Below, piece after piece: positions 1 to 7,329 of a stretch of DNA of 13,733 nt. The notes beneath the pieces were generated by a model. That model saw nothing but the letters and a program-made list of their open reading frames with translations. It did no database searches and was not told the DNA's origin. The translations under genes were made by a program, and so were the position numbers. Where the stretch lies: positions 1 to 13,733 of the forward strand of contig NZ_JBJGED010000057.1 in NCBI RefSeq assembly GCF_045062745.1, in the 5' to 3' direction. This stretch comes from Paenibacillus_AA sp045062745 (GTDB lineage Bacteria > Bacillota > Bacilli > Paenibacillales > NBRC-103111). Numbering within the stretch: position 1 is the stretch's first letter; every line of letters begins with the position of its first letter.

Positions 1-236
1 CGACCGATTATTGCTTCCCTTCAGCTAGCCTATCGAGGGCATTTCCGCTTTTAATCTTGCGCCACCTAAGTAGTAACAGTCGACCTTACTATTAGCCGAA
101 CTTAGGTTTACAAATAGGCCCGAAATGGCGATTTCACAGCAAACTTGTAAACTTGGCTTGGTTATTTGTTAACTTTGCTTTACAACAACATACGCCCGTC
201 CAAAGCAAAGGCATGCTGCCCACAGGACAGCATGCC
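1..236. other. Intergenic region downstream of dnaE, no gene seen
   Basis: This stretch is visibly richer in A and T than the rest of the window, and I see no convincing coding frame on either strand. It lies beyond the 3' end of dnaE and probably contains the leader or spacer of the next minus-strand unit outside the window. It holds the dnaE terminator hairpin at its right edge, a nested inverted repeat around 64-107, and a short inverted repeat (GTTTACAA at 106-113 against TTGTAAAC at 145-152). None of these identifies a known element. Confidence 0.5.
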
Positions 237-238
237 TT
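203..238 (-). terminator. Probable intrinsic terminator of dnaE
   Basis: A perfect 11-base-pair inverted repeat (AAGGCATGCTG at 208-218 against CAGCATGCCTT at 228-238) with a 9-base loop lies directly at the end of dnaE; the stop codon at 237-239 is partly inside the stem. On the minus strand the stem is followed by CTTTGCTTT, a broken rather than continuous U tract. The position and perfect stem support a terminator; the weak U run lowers confidence. Confidence 0.6.
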
Positions 239-3200
239 ATTTGACTTTGGCGGTCCCTTCGCCCATGATCGCCTCGATCGCGTGGATGAGCGGCGGAGAC
301 GGCTTCACCCGGTACTGATCGCCGAGTGCGAGCAGCTTCTGCTCCCGCTCGTAGAACAGCACGACCGGCATGAAGCCGCCGTGCTCCTGCAGCAGTCCCT
401 GCAGCTGCGTGAGCTCCGCGCCCGTCTCGTGGCCGGCCGCGATCTTGACGTACAGCCGCTGCGCCTTCGCGCCGGCGGCCCGGCCCGCGCCCGCGCCCGC
501 GGACGCCGCCCCCACGGGCGGCGAGCCCGCTCGCGCGCGAGGCGCGTCCGCGCGAGCCGCGCCTCGCGCGCCTGGCGGCTCGCCGCGCGCAGGCGCTGCC
601 GCGGGCCGTGGCGGCGCGGCGGCGCGCCCGGCGCTGCGGCTCGCGCCGCCCGCGGCCGGCGGCGCCGACGCGCCGGCACCGCGCGCGGGCGCGGGCGTGC
701 CGGCGCCGGGGCCGCGGGCCGCGGCCGCCCGGCGCTGCGCGCCGACGACGCGCGCCAAGTCGGGCGCGTCGAGCGGGTACAGCGCGTCGACGAGCAGCTT
801 GACGTCCTCGTCCTGGTGCTGCAGCTTCGCCTTCACGAACAAGGCCGCGCCCTTGTTCAGGAACGGCGAATACTTGCCCCACGCCTCGGGGAACAGCACC
901 GCCTCGACGCGGGCGATCCGGTTCTCGAGCTCGAGGAAGCCCATCGTCTTCCCCTTGCGGGTCATGATCGGCTTGCTCGAGACGACCATCGCCGGCACCC
1001 ACACCTCGGCGTGGTCCGGGTACTCCGCCAGCTCGTGCAGCTGATCCGGATCGAGCTCGGCGAGCCGCTCCTCGTACGTGTCGAGCGGATGGCCGGTCAA
1101 GTACAGGCCGAGCAGCTCCCGCTCGAAATCCAGCTGCTGCATCGGTGCGAACGGACGGACGTCCGGATATTCGAGCGTCCAGTTCACGTCCTCGGTGAAC
1201 CCGAAGAGGTGAAGCTGCAGATCCTCGCGCTCCTTCTTCCACTTCTGCGCCGCCTCCACCGTCTCATCCAGGATCGCGATCAGCTGGGCCCGGTGCCCGG
1301 GCAGCGAATCCATCGCGCCGGCCTGGATGAGCGACTCGAGCACGCGCTTGTTGCACGTGCGCAGGTCGATGCGGCGGCAGAAGTCGAGCAGGTTCTCGTA
1401 AGGCTTCTCCTTCCGCTCCTTCATGATCGACTCCATCGCCTGCACGCCGACGTTCTTGATCGCGGCCAGCCCGAACCGGATGGCCGGCGGATTGTCCGCC
1501 GAGCCCGTCCGGCCGACCGGCGTGAACTGAATGCCGCTCTCGTTCACGTCCGGCGCCAGTACCGGAATGCCCATACGGCGGCATTCATCCGCATACTCCG
1601 CCACCTTCCGGTGATTGCCCATGACCGACGCCATCAGCGAGGCCATGAATTCCACCGGATAGTGCGCCTTGAGATACGCGGTCTGGAACGCCAGGACGCC
1701 ATAGGCGGTCGCATGCGCCCGCGGGAAGCCGTAATCGGCGAACCGGACGATCATATCGTACACCCGGTTCGACTCGTCCTGCGTATACCCTACGCGCTCG
1801 CTGCCCTGCACGAACTTGGCGCGCTGCTCGTCGAGCACCTCGCGCTTCTTCTTGCTCACCGCGCGCCGGAGCAAGTCTGCCTCCCCGAGACTGAAGCCGG
1901 CCATACGGGACGCGATCTGCATAATTTGCTCCTGATACACGATGATGCCGTACGTGTCCCCGAGAATCGGCTTAAGCGACTCATGCGGATATTCCACCTT
2001 CGCGAGCCCGTGCTTGCCCTGGATGTACTTCGGGATGAACTCCATCGGACCCGGACGGAACAGCGCGTTGACGGAGATGATGTCCTCGAACTCACTCGGA
2101 CGCAGCTCCTTCAGCACCCGCCGCATACCCGACGACTCCAGCTGGAAGATGCCGGTCGTATCGCCGCGGCTCAGCATCTCGTAGGTCGCGGGATCGTCGT
2201 CCCGAATGCGGCTGAAGTTCAGCCGAATCCCGTGGCGCTGCTCAATCCAGCTCAGCGTACGCTCGATGATGGACAAGTAGCGCAGCCCGAGGAAGTCCAT
2301 CTTGAGCAGCCCGATCGCTTCCAGGTGCTCCATGGAGTACTGCGTGAGCGCGACCTTCTCCGTGCCTTCCTGCAGCGGGACGTAATTCGTCAGCGGCTCG
2401 CGGGAAATGACGACGCCCGCGGCGTGCGTCGAAGCGTGTCGGGGCATGCCCTCGACCTTCTTCGCCATTTCGATCAATTCCGCCGCGCTGCTCTGCTTCT
2501 CGCACAGCTCCTTCAGCTCCGGCGTCGTCCGAAGCGCTTCCTCGATCGTAACCCCCAGGTAAGACGGCAGCAGCTTCGCCACGCGATCGACGTCTCCATA
2601 GGGCAAGTTCATGACGCGCCCCACATCGCGCACCGCCGCCTTCGCAGCCATCGTACCGAACGTAATGATCTGCGCCACATGCTCATGCCCGTACTTGCGT
2701 ACCACATATTCGATCACTTCGTCGCGCCGCTCGTCGCTGAAATCGATATCGATATCGGGCATCGTCACCCGCTCCGGGTTCAGGAACCGCTCGAACAGCA
2801 GGCCGTACTTGATCGGGTCCACGTCGGTAATCCGCAGCACATAGGCGACGAGGCTGCCCGCGGACGAGCCTCTCCCGGGGCCGGTGACGATGCCGTGCTC
2901 ATGCGCGTACCGGATGAAATCCCACACGATCAGAAAATAATCGGAAAATCCCATATTCCCGATGACGCCTAGCTCGTACCTGAGCCTCTCCTCGAGCGAA
3001 CGGCGATAGGCGGCCCCCGCGTCTCCCGGGGCTTTCCATTCGGGCTTGTCCGCATACCGCGCCGTTAATCCTTCCAAACACAGCGACTCCAAATAGGCGG
3101 CGGCCTGTCCTCCGAATTGGGGCGGGATCGGCTCGTACTGCGGCAGAATCGACCGTCCGAACTCCAGCTGCAGCTCGCACTTGTCGGCCACGCGCACCGT

Positions 3201-3989
3201 ATTCTCCAGCGCCTCCGGCACATAGGAGAACAGCTTGGCCATCTCCTCCGGGCTCTTCAGATACAGTTGGTCCGTGTGGAACTTCAGCCGTCCCGCATCC
3301 TCCAGCGTCTTGCCCGTGCCGATGCAGATGAGCACGTCCTGCACCGCCTGATCCGCCGGATCGATATAATGGACATCGTTCGTGACGATCAGCGGGATCC
3401 CCGTTTCCCGGCTCAGCTCCTGCATCGCCTGCAGCACTTTCTTTTGCTCGATCAGCCCGTGGTCCTGAAGCTCCAAGTAGTAGTCGTCCCCGAAGATCGC
3501 GCGATACCGCTCCGCCGCCGCTCTGGCCTCTTCCTTCCGATCGTGCAGCAAATGCTGGGAAATCTCGCTCCCGAGACAGGAGCTCAGGCAGACGAGCCCT
3601 TCCGAATATCGGGCCAACTGCTCCATATCGGTGCGGGGCTTGTAATAGAAGCCTTCCAGATGCGCGCCCGACGTGATCCGCATCAGGTTGCGGTAGCCCG
3701 TCTCGTTTTTGGCCAGCAGGATGAGATGGTACGTCGGGTTGTCTTGCCGGGAAACCTTGTTCAGCCGGGACCCCGGCGTCATGTAGACCTCACAGCCGAT
3801 AATCGGCTTGATCCCGTGGGCGAGACACGCCCGATAGAACGGGATGGCGCCGTACATGACGCCGTGATCGGTCAGCGCCAGCGCCTTCATCCCCCGCTTC
3901 GCCGCTTGGGCCGCCAGATCCTCGATGCGTGCCGCGCCGTCCAGCAGGCTGTATTCGCTATGTACATGCAGATGGACGAATCCGCTCAT
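237..3989 (-). CDS. dnaE: DNA polymerase III alpha subunit DnaE (error-prone/lagging-strand type)
   Basis: Encodes 1250 residues of a C-family replicative DNA polymerase. In Bacillota that also carry PolC, DnaE extends RNA primers at the replication fork and takes part in mutagenic synthesis (family knowledge). An N-terminal PHP domain is shown by HLHVHSEYSLLDG near residues 6-18 and a following TDHG. The polymerase catalytic aspartates are in PDIDIDF (D412, D414) and KMDFLGL (D565), followed by the fingers, an HhH region and an OB fold (VWVPAMVVSSK...). Residues about 1083-1174 are an Ala/Arg/Gly/Pro-rich linker, after which a normal C-terminal domain resumes (QRLYVKI...). The roughly 1115-residue B. 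subtilis protein is shorter, and most of the excess is this linker. The start at 3989 was chosen because GGGGAG lies 6 bases upstream and the product begins MSGFVHLHVHS; the frame is open for 36 more codons upstream but those look non-coding. It diverges from ytpI. Confidence 0.97.
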   Translation of the reverse strand: MSGFVHLHVHSEYSLLDGAARIEDLAAQAAKRGMKALALTDHGVMYGAIPFYRACLAHGIKPIIGCEVYMTPGSRLNKVSRQDNPTYHLILLAKNETGYRNLMRITSGAHLEGFYYKPRTDMEQLARYSEGLVCLSSCLGSEISQHLLHDRKEEARAAAERYRAIFGDDYYLELQDHGLIEQKKVLQAMQELSRETGIPLIVTNDVHYIDPADQAVQDVLICIGTGKTLEDAGRLKFHTDQLYLKSPEEMAKLFSYVPEALENTVRVADKCELQLEFGRSILPQYEPIPPQFGGQAAAYLESLCLEGLTARYADKPEWKAPGDAGAAYRRSLEERLRYELGVIGNMGFSDYFLIVWDFIRYAHEHGIVTGPGRGSSAGSLVAYVLRITDVDPIKYGLLFERFLNPERVTMPDIDIDFSDERRDEVIEYVVRKYGHEHVAQIITFGTMAAKAAVRDVGRVMNLPYGDVDRVAKLLPSYLGVTIEEALRTTPELKELCEKQSSAAELIEMAKKVEGMPRHASTHAAGVVISREPLTNYVPLQEGTEKVALTQYSMEHLEAIGLLKMDFLGLRYLSIIERTLSWIEQRHGIRLNFSRIRDDDPATYEMLSRGDTTGIFQLESSGMRRVLKELRPSEFEDIISVNALFRPGPMEFIPKYIQGKHGLAKVEYPHESLKPILGDTYGIIVYQEQIMQIASRMAGFSLGEADLLRRAVSKKKREVLDEQRAKFVQGSERVGYTQDESNRVYDMIVRFADYGFPRAHATAYGVLAFQTAYLKAHYPVEFMASLMASVMGNHRKVAEYADECRRMGIPVLAPDVNESGIQFTPVGRTGSADNPPAIRFGLAAIKNVGVQAMESIMKERKEKPYENLLDFCRRIDLRTCNKRVLESLIQAGAMDSLPGHRAQLIAILDETVEAAQKWKKEREDLQLHLFGFTEDVNWTLEYPDVRPFAPMQQLDFERELLGLYLTGHPLDTYEERLAELDPDQLHELAEYPDHAEVWVPAMVVSSKPIMTRKGKTMGFLELENRIARVEAVLFPEAWGKYSPFLNKGAALFVKAKLQHQDEDVKLLVDALYPLDAPDLARVVGAQRRAAAARGPGAGTPAPARGAGASAPPAAGGASRSAGRAAAPPRPAAAPARGEPPGARGAARADAPRARAGSPPVGAASAGAGAGRAAGAKAQRLYVKIAAGHETGAELTQLQGLLQEHGGFMPVVLFYEREQKLLALGDQYRVKPSPPLIHAIEAIMGEGTAKVK
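468..743 (-). other. Low-complexity GC-rich segment encoding an Ala/Arg/Gly/Pro linker in DnaE
   Basis: About 92 codons of dnaE here are almost entirely GC, GCG, CGC and CCG-like triplets, encoding only Ala, Arg, Gly, Pro and a few Ser, Thr, Glu and Asp. Stop codons are so rare that several other frames are also open. The segment separates the OB-fold region from the conserved C-terminal domain, and both flanks are normal DnaE sequence in one unbroken frame. It is therefore best read as a flexible linker expansion rather than a frameshift. Confidence 0.85.
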
Positions 3990-4017
3990 CCCGTTCTCCC
4001 CTCTCCGACCCATACGA

Positions 4018-4046
4018 TTGCTTTTCCTTCTAAAAATAGATACAGT
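4018..4046 (+). promoter_or_regulatory. Weak candidate promoter for ytpI
   Basis: TTGCTT at 4018-4023 and TACAGT at 4041-4046 are separated by 17 bases and lie 30 bases before the ytpI start. The hexamers match the sigma-A consensus only in part (3 of 6 and 4 of 6), so this is supported mainly by spacing and position in the 87-base divergent gap between dnaE and ytpI. No equally good promoter was found for dnaE in the same gap. Confidence 0.3.
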
Positions 4047-4076
4047 AGTAACAGTCCAAAAAGGAGGCGGTCTACC

Positions 4077-4394
4077 ATGTTCGAGCAAATCGCGCAAACG
4101 GTACTCCTCGCCGTGATCGTGCTCACCCTGTTAGGTGCGGTGTATTACAGCTATAAATATAGAAGCCAGACGTCTCCCAAATTACGAGGCTTGTTCGCGG
4201 CCAAGATGAACATCTCGATGGGCGTCATGCTGCTCGCCATCGCACTCGTACAGATGCTGCTGTTCAGCGGCTCCACACTTCGCGTCGTCATCGGTGCCGT
4301 CATTATGTTGATCGGCCTGTTCAACCTGTTCGCCGGCATCCGCAACCACGGCTTTTACGACCGGATGACCGAGCCCGACAGCCCCACAAAGTAA
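4077..4394 (+). CDS. ytpI: YtpI-like small integral membrane protein
   Basis: Encodes 105 residues with three hydrophobic segments: about 6-25 (start of the protein to GAVYYSY), 45-63 (ISMGVMLLAIALVQMLLF) and 69-87 (RVVIGAVIMLIGLFNLFAG), with a short polar tail. Length, topology and position between dnaE and ytoI fit the YtpI family of Bacillota, whose function is unknown. The start ATG is preceded by AGGAGG at 4062-4067 with suitable spacing; a far longer open frame upstream is only the antisense shadow of dnaE. Its stop codon is 5 bases from the stop of the convergent ytoI, with no room for a separate terminator. The last codons contain CCCCACAAAGT, a sequence that also occurs three times (once inverted) downstream of the YheC/YheD operon. 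Confidence 0.82.
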   Translation: MFEQIAQTVLLAVIVLTLLGAVYYSYKYRSQTSPKLRGLFAAKMNISMGVMLLAIALVQMLLFSGSTLRVVIGAVIMLIGLFNLFAGIRNHGFYDRMTEPDSPTK

Positions 4395-4399
4395 TAGCT

Positions 4400-5731
4400 C
4401 TAATCGATCACCTGGGCGGCCATCATCGACTTGCAGATGAGCGAGCCGTTATGATAAATCTCGACATCCGCTTTGCCGAATTTGCGGCTGAGCTCGATGA
4501 GCTTGGGCCGCACCTCGATCCGGCTCTCCAGCTGCAGCGGCCGTAGGAAATAAGCGGAGAAGTTCTCCAGCACGTAGTCGCTCTTCTTCTGAGCCTTGAG
4601 CGCCCTGTACGCGCATTGAGTCATCAAGGTGGTCAGGACACCCTCGGACACCGTGCCGAGATGGCTCGTCATCTGCGGCGTGATAACCCCGCGGTACGTG
4701 AGCTGGCCGGATTCGTCCTTGTGCTCCTCGAAGCCCATCAGGATCAGATCCTCGAACGTCTCGCCGATCTGGGGCTGCTTCTGAATATATTGAAGCGCTT
4801 TGAGCACGTCCTGCCGGTTGATCACGGCGATCAGCTTGCCCTTGTTGTCCACGACGGGCAGCAGCTCGATCCCTTCCCACACCATCATGTGGGCCGCGGA
4901 AGTGACGGATGTGTGCGGGTTGACCGTAATCGGATTGCGCGTCATCACCTTATCGAGCGTCTGCTCCTTCGGCACGCCGATGAAATCCTTGGAGGCGACC
5001 ATCCCGATGACCCGGTTCCACTCGTCCACGACGGCGAACCGGCTGTGTCCGGTTTCCTCCAGCAGGCTCTCCCAGTCCTTCACGGTGCTGCTGCTCTTCA
5101 GCGCTCGCGGCGGTCCGGTCGTTTCGATAATATCTTCCACTAACGTAATCTTCTTCTTGATCAGCCGGTCGTAGATGGCGCGGTTAATGAGCGAGGCCAC
5201 CGTGAACGTATCGTAGCTGGAGGAGATGATCGGCAGCTGCAGCTCGTCGGCGAGCCGCTTGATCTCCTCGCTCGTGTCGAACCCCCCTGTTATGAGCACC
5301 GCCGCTTCATGCTCCAGGGCGTACCGGTGGACCTGGTAACGGTTGCCGACGATCAGCAGGTTGCCCGCCTCGATATAGCGGGCCATCGCTTCGACCTCCA
5401 TCGCGCCGATGACGAACTTGTTGAGCGACTTGTCGAGCCCCTGCGCCCCGCCCAGCACTTGGCCGTCCACGATATTGACGACTTCGGCGTATGTGAGCTT
5501 GTCGATATTGTTCCGGATCTTGCGTTCGACACGGATCGTACCGATCCGCTCCCTCGTACTGACGTACCCTTGGTTCTCCGCTTCCTTGATCGCGCGGTAG
5601 GCGGTGCCTTCGCTGACATCCATCTCCTTCGCGATTTTGCGTACCGAGATCTTCGTGCCCAGCTTCAGCCCGGCAATATACTGGATCAGTTGCTCATGCT
5701 TGGTGACCGCTTCGTGAAGCGTCTCACTCAT
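4400..5731 (-). CDS. ytoI: YtoI-like HTH / DRTGG / CBS-pair / hot-dog protein
   Basis: Encodes 443 residues, close to the approximately 440 of B. subtilis YtoI. The domains in order are an N-terminal winged-helix-like HTH (about 10-70, ISVRKIAKEMDVSEGTAYRAI), a DRTGG domain (about 78-190, with ITGGFDTSEEI), two CBS repeats (about 195-315, SRFAVVDEWNRVIGMV and ELLPVVDNKGKLIAVI), and a C-terminal hot-dog/thioesterase-like domain (about 330-440). CBS and DRTGG modules usually sense nucleotides, so a ligand-responsive DNA-binding regulator is likely; the target is unknown. The start was set at ATG 5731 because AGAGGTGG lies just upstream; the frame remains open for 31 further codons but those overlap the promoter. 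It runs convergently to ytpI. The combination ytpI-ytoI near dnaE is also known in Bacillus, although here nrnA is not between them. Confidence 0.87.
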   Translation of the reverse strand: MSETLHEAVTKHEQLIQYIAGLKLGTKISVRKIAKEMDVSEGTAYRAIKEAENQGYVSTRERIGTIRVERKIRNNIDKLTYAEVVNIVDGQVLGGAQGLDKSLNKFVIGAMEVEAMARYIEAGNLLIVGNRYQVHRYALEHEAAVLITGGFDTSEEIKRLADELQLPIISSSYDTFTVASLINRAIYDRLIKKKITLVEDIIETTGPPRALKSSSTVKDWESLLEETGHSRFAVVDEWNRVIGMVASKDFIGVPKEQTLDKVMTRNPITVNPHTSVTSAAHMMVWEGIELLPVVDNKGKLIAVINRQDVLKALQYIQKQPQIGETFEDLILMGFEEHKDESGQLTYRGVITPQMTSHLGTVSEGVLTTLMTQCAYRALKAQKKSDYVLENFSAYFLRPLQLESRIEVRPKLIELSRKFGKADVEIYHNGSLICKSMMAAQVID

Positions 5732-5795
5732 ATGTTCCACCTCTGGTAGATTCAATTCAACCGGACTCGACACACAATGCATATGTTCTACATTC

Positions 5796-5824
5796 ATTAT
5801 AGTAAGTTGCCGAACTAAGCACAA
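5796..5824 (-). promoter_or_regulatory. Sigma-A type promoter of ytoI
   Basis: On the minus strand TTGTGC (5819-5824) and a perfect TATAAT (5796-5801) are separated by exactly 17 bases, about 65 bases upstream of the chosen ytoI start. This implies a leader of roughly 55-60 bases. In that leader GAACATATG occurs twice (complement of 5780-5788 and of 5729-5737), the second copy containing the start codon. Confidence 0.7.
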
Positions 5825-6019
5825 ATGTTCTCTTCATCCTTTTCCCTGGACCCGGAATTTACACTTTCTTTGATTCTTCAGGGCAAGACGGCTTTTCATT
5901 TGGTACGCGTTGTAGTACGATTGTTTTGAATAGCTACTGGAATGACTCTCAGTAATTTCCATCCCTCAAAGCTCATGTCGCACATATCCCTGTCATACAA
6001 GTTATCTGGAGTGAATTGG

Positions 6020-6394
6020 ATGAAGTTTCCTGTAACCCGTGATCCCGTGCATGATTTGGATTTGATCTTATTGGATGTGGAAGAGGTGCTCTATATGGAA
6101 GTAGAGGAGCGAACGGTCGTCTTCCACACGGCGAAGGAAAAATTTTATTTGCTGGACACATTGTCGGAGCTGGCGAAGCGGATGGGGCAGCTCGGGTTCC
6201 AGAAGCTGGACCGGATCAACCTGGTGAATTTGAACAAAGTGACTGATTTCGACGAGAAAACGTCGAAGGTGTATTTCAACGACGAGCAGGGAAATCGCGC
6301 CAAGAGCACGACGGTTTCCTATGCGAACCGGGCCTTGATGGCCGAACATATGCGTCTGGTAAGAAATACTGCTAGTGGAACTAGAAATCTATAA
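6020..6394 (+). CDS. Stand-alone LytTR-domain DNA-binding protein
   Basis: Encodes 124 residues that consist almost entirely of one LytTR domain. Recognisable pieces are the N-terminal strand region (DVEEVLYMEVEERTVVFHT), the middle TLSELAKRM-GQLGFQKLDRINLVNLNKV, and the final strands around KVYFNDEQGN. LytTR domains bind short repeats in promoters, usually as the output of response regulators (AgrA/LytR type). Here no receiver, kinase or membrane domain is attached. The start at ATG 6020 has GGAG at 6008-6011; the same frame is open upstream from 5942, but that part lacks a good ribosome site and does not resemble the family. It is oriented away from ytoI, with about 195 bases of non-coding sequence upstream. 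Its targets cannot be told from the sequence. Confidence 0.82.
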   Translation: MKFPVTRDPVHDLDLILLDVEEVLYMEVEERTVVFHTAKEKFYLLDTLSELAKRMGQLGFQKLDRINLVNLNKVTDFDEKTSKVYFNDEQGNRAKSTTVSYANRALMAEHMRLVRNTASGTRNL

Positions 6395-6494
6395 TCCTAC
6401 CACAGCCTACAGAATTTGTAAACAAGAATTCATGCGAGCCAACTTCTGTATACAATCCCCCCAAAGTCCTTTATTCTGGAAATAGTTCTAGGAA

Positions 6495-6516
6495 CAAGGC
6501 TTTTTTTATCGCCTTG
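6495..6516 (+). other. Short hairpin with T-rich loop upstream of the four-cysteine gene
   Basis: CAAGGC (6495-6500) and GCCTTG (6511-6516) are perfectly complementary and enclose a 10-base loop that is mostly T. The T run lies in the loop rather than after the stem, so this is not a standard terminator. It lies in the 152-base gap between the LytTR gene and the next gene and may be a leader structure of the latter. No convincing promoter hexamers were found in the gap. Confidence 0.3.
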
Positions 6517-6546
6517 CAAGCACATGCACTGGGAGGTTTCTTGCAG

Positions 6547-6777
6547 ATGAGCTATCGGTGTATCTCGCCCCAGCTAAAGTTCAGCTGCTACAATTGCAAG
6601 CATTATGAGGTCAGCGGCGATATGCTGAACGGCCTCTGCTACCTGAATGGCCGGGATCACGGCAAATCCGCCGCAGGGACCGGAACATGCAACGCATTCG
6701 CAGCCAAAGGAGCTTCGACCGATTATGCCTGGCCGTCGATGGCCAAGTCCGAAGTCGCCGCCGTAGCGAGCAACTAG
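6547..6777 (+). CDS. Small four-cysteine protein, possible metal or Fe-S binding
   Basis: I do not recognise a named family. The product is 76 residues with no signal peptide or membrane segment. Cysteines are at 5, 14, 17, 31 and 48; the pattern C14-x2-C17-x13-C31-x16-C48, in the context CYNCKHY...GLCYLNG...GTCNAF, suggests a four-cysteine metal or iron-sulfur site. The spacing resembles that of high-potential iron-sulfur proteins, but this is inference from spacing alone. The C-terminal 28 residues are Ala/Ser-rich and probably flexible. ATG 6547 is preceded by GGGAGG at 6531-6536; a TTG at 6541 and an upstream in-frame ATG at 6514 are less likely starts because of spacing and lack of a ribosome site. 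A strong terminator follows 34 bases after the stop, so it is probably transcribed alone. Confidence 0.7.
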   Translation: MSYRCISPQLKFSCYNCKHYEVSGDMLNGLCYLNGRDHGKSAAGTGTCNAFAAKGASTDYAWPSMAKSEVAAVASN

Positions 6778-6810
6778 CCTGCAATTATCCTATTCCATTA
6801 ACGATGATGC

Positions 6811-6840
6811 ACCGCCGGCGCCAACGCGCGGCGGTTTTTT
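6811..6840 (+). terminator. Intrinsic terminator after the four-cysteine gene
   Basis: A GC-rich stem with outer arms ACCGCC (6811-6816) and GGCGGT (6830-6835), further GC pairing inside, is followed immediately by TTTTTT. This is a standard rho-independent terminator on the plus strand, 34 bases past the stop codon at 6777. Confidence 0.88.
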
Positions 6841-6863
6841 GTTGTATCCGCCCTGCACGCCGA

Positions 6864-6891
6864 ATAACCTCTGGCACACGTGATCCAGAGG
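6864..6891 (-). terminator. Possible terminator of the small membrane protein gene
   Basis: A perfect 7-base inverted repeat (CCTCTGG at 6868-6874, CCAGAGG at 6885-6891) with a 10-base loop lies 26 bases past the stop of the minus-strand membrane protein gene. On the minus strand the stem is followed by TTATTC, a weak U tract. The loop contains CACGTG. Position favours a terminator, but the tail is poor. Confidence 0.35.
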
Positions 6892-6916
6892 CCCAGCTCT
6901 AACCAAATCCTCGATC

Positions 6917-7195
6917 CTACTTCCGTCCCTGCCCCGCACCCAGCTGACGCTCCAGCCATTGCTGCCGCCGCTGCCGTGCCACCCTTCGCACCTGCCTCAG
7001 CTCCGCCTCGCGCTCCTCGTCGACGCCGATGATCCGGTGCAAGTGCGCTGCTACGACCAGGAGCGAGAGTCCGATCCATACGATACCGAACACCGAAGGG
7101 ATTGTCCAGCCTTCGCCAATCGGAAGCCTCGGAACGGCGTAGATCAACATACCCAACGCCAAGCTTAAGTAAATGACATTTTTCCAGGTTCTCAT
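6917..7195 (-). CDS. Small two-helix membrane protein, unknown function
   Basis: Not recognised as a named family. The 92-residue product has two hydrophobic segments, about 6-23 (VIYLSLALGMLIYAV) and 38-57 (SVFGIVWIGLSLLVVAAHL). They are joined by a short loop with GEGW, and followed by a strongly charged, arginine-rich tail (about 58-92) likely to lie in the cytoplasm and able to form a helix. The start at 7195 was chosen because GGAGGG lies just upstream; an in-frame ATG at 7216 has only a weak AGGA. It is convergent with the four-cysteine gene and divergent from the YheC/YheD operon. A near-palindrome of 18 bases (7204-7221, 8 of 9 pairs matched) overlaps the upstream region. Confidence 0.6.
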   Translation of the reverse strand: MRTWKNVIYLSLALGMLIYAVPRLPIGEGWTIPSVFGIVWIGLSLLVVAAHLHRIIGVDEEREAELRQVRRVARQRRQQWLERQLGAGQGRK

Positions 7196-7329
7196 AGTTC
7201 CCTCCAACTTGTACATGTTGGTTCATCCTATGCGCCGGAACATCCGGTTATGCTCGTTCCCCCTCATCCGCCGTTTGGAAACCCCGCCCAGCTCCGGCAT
7301 TCTCGTGCAAGCCTAAGCTCATAGGCCAA

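Noticed and set aside
468..743. Tandem-repeat array or CRISPR-like structure in the GC-rich part of dnaE
   Set aside because: No unit repeats with constant period or spacers; it is low-complexity coding sequence in frame with dnaE.
153..2972. Open reading frame of 939 codons on the plus strand opposite dnaE
   Set aside because: It is the antisense shadow of dnaE, open because of high GC and biased codon use. The composition is unnatural (very rich in Arg, His, Leu and Gln), and there is no ribosome site or recognisable domain.
69..4056. 13-base match AGTAGTAACAGTC at 69-81 and again at 4044-4056, on either side of dnaE
   Set aside because: About one 13-base repeat is expected by chance in a window of this size, and the contexts do not otherwise resemble each other.
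6432..6485. Seventeen-codon frame starting ATGCGAGCC between the LytTR and four-cysteine genes
   Set aside because: No ribosome binding site, no recognisable composition, and too short to support.
7204..7221. 18-base near-palindrome upstream of the small membrane protein gene as an operator
   Set aside because: Palindromes with 8 of 9 pairs are expected about once in a window this long, and no regulator or second copy supports it.
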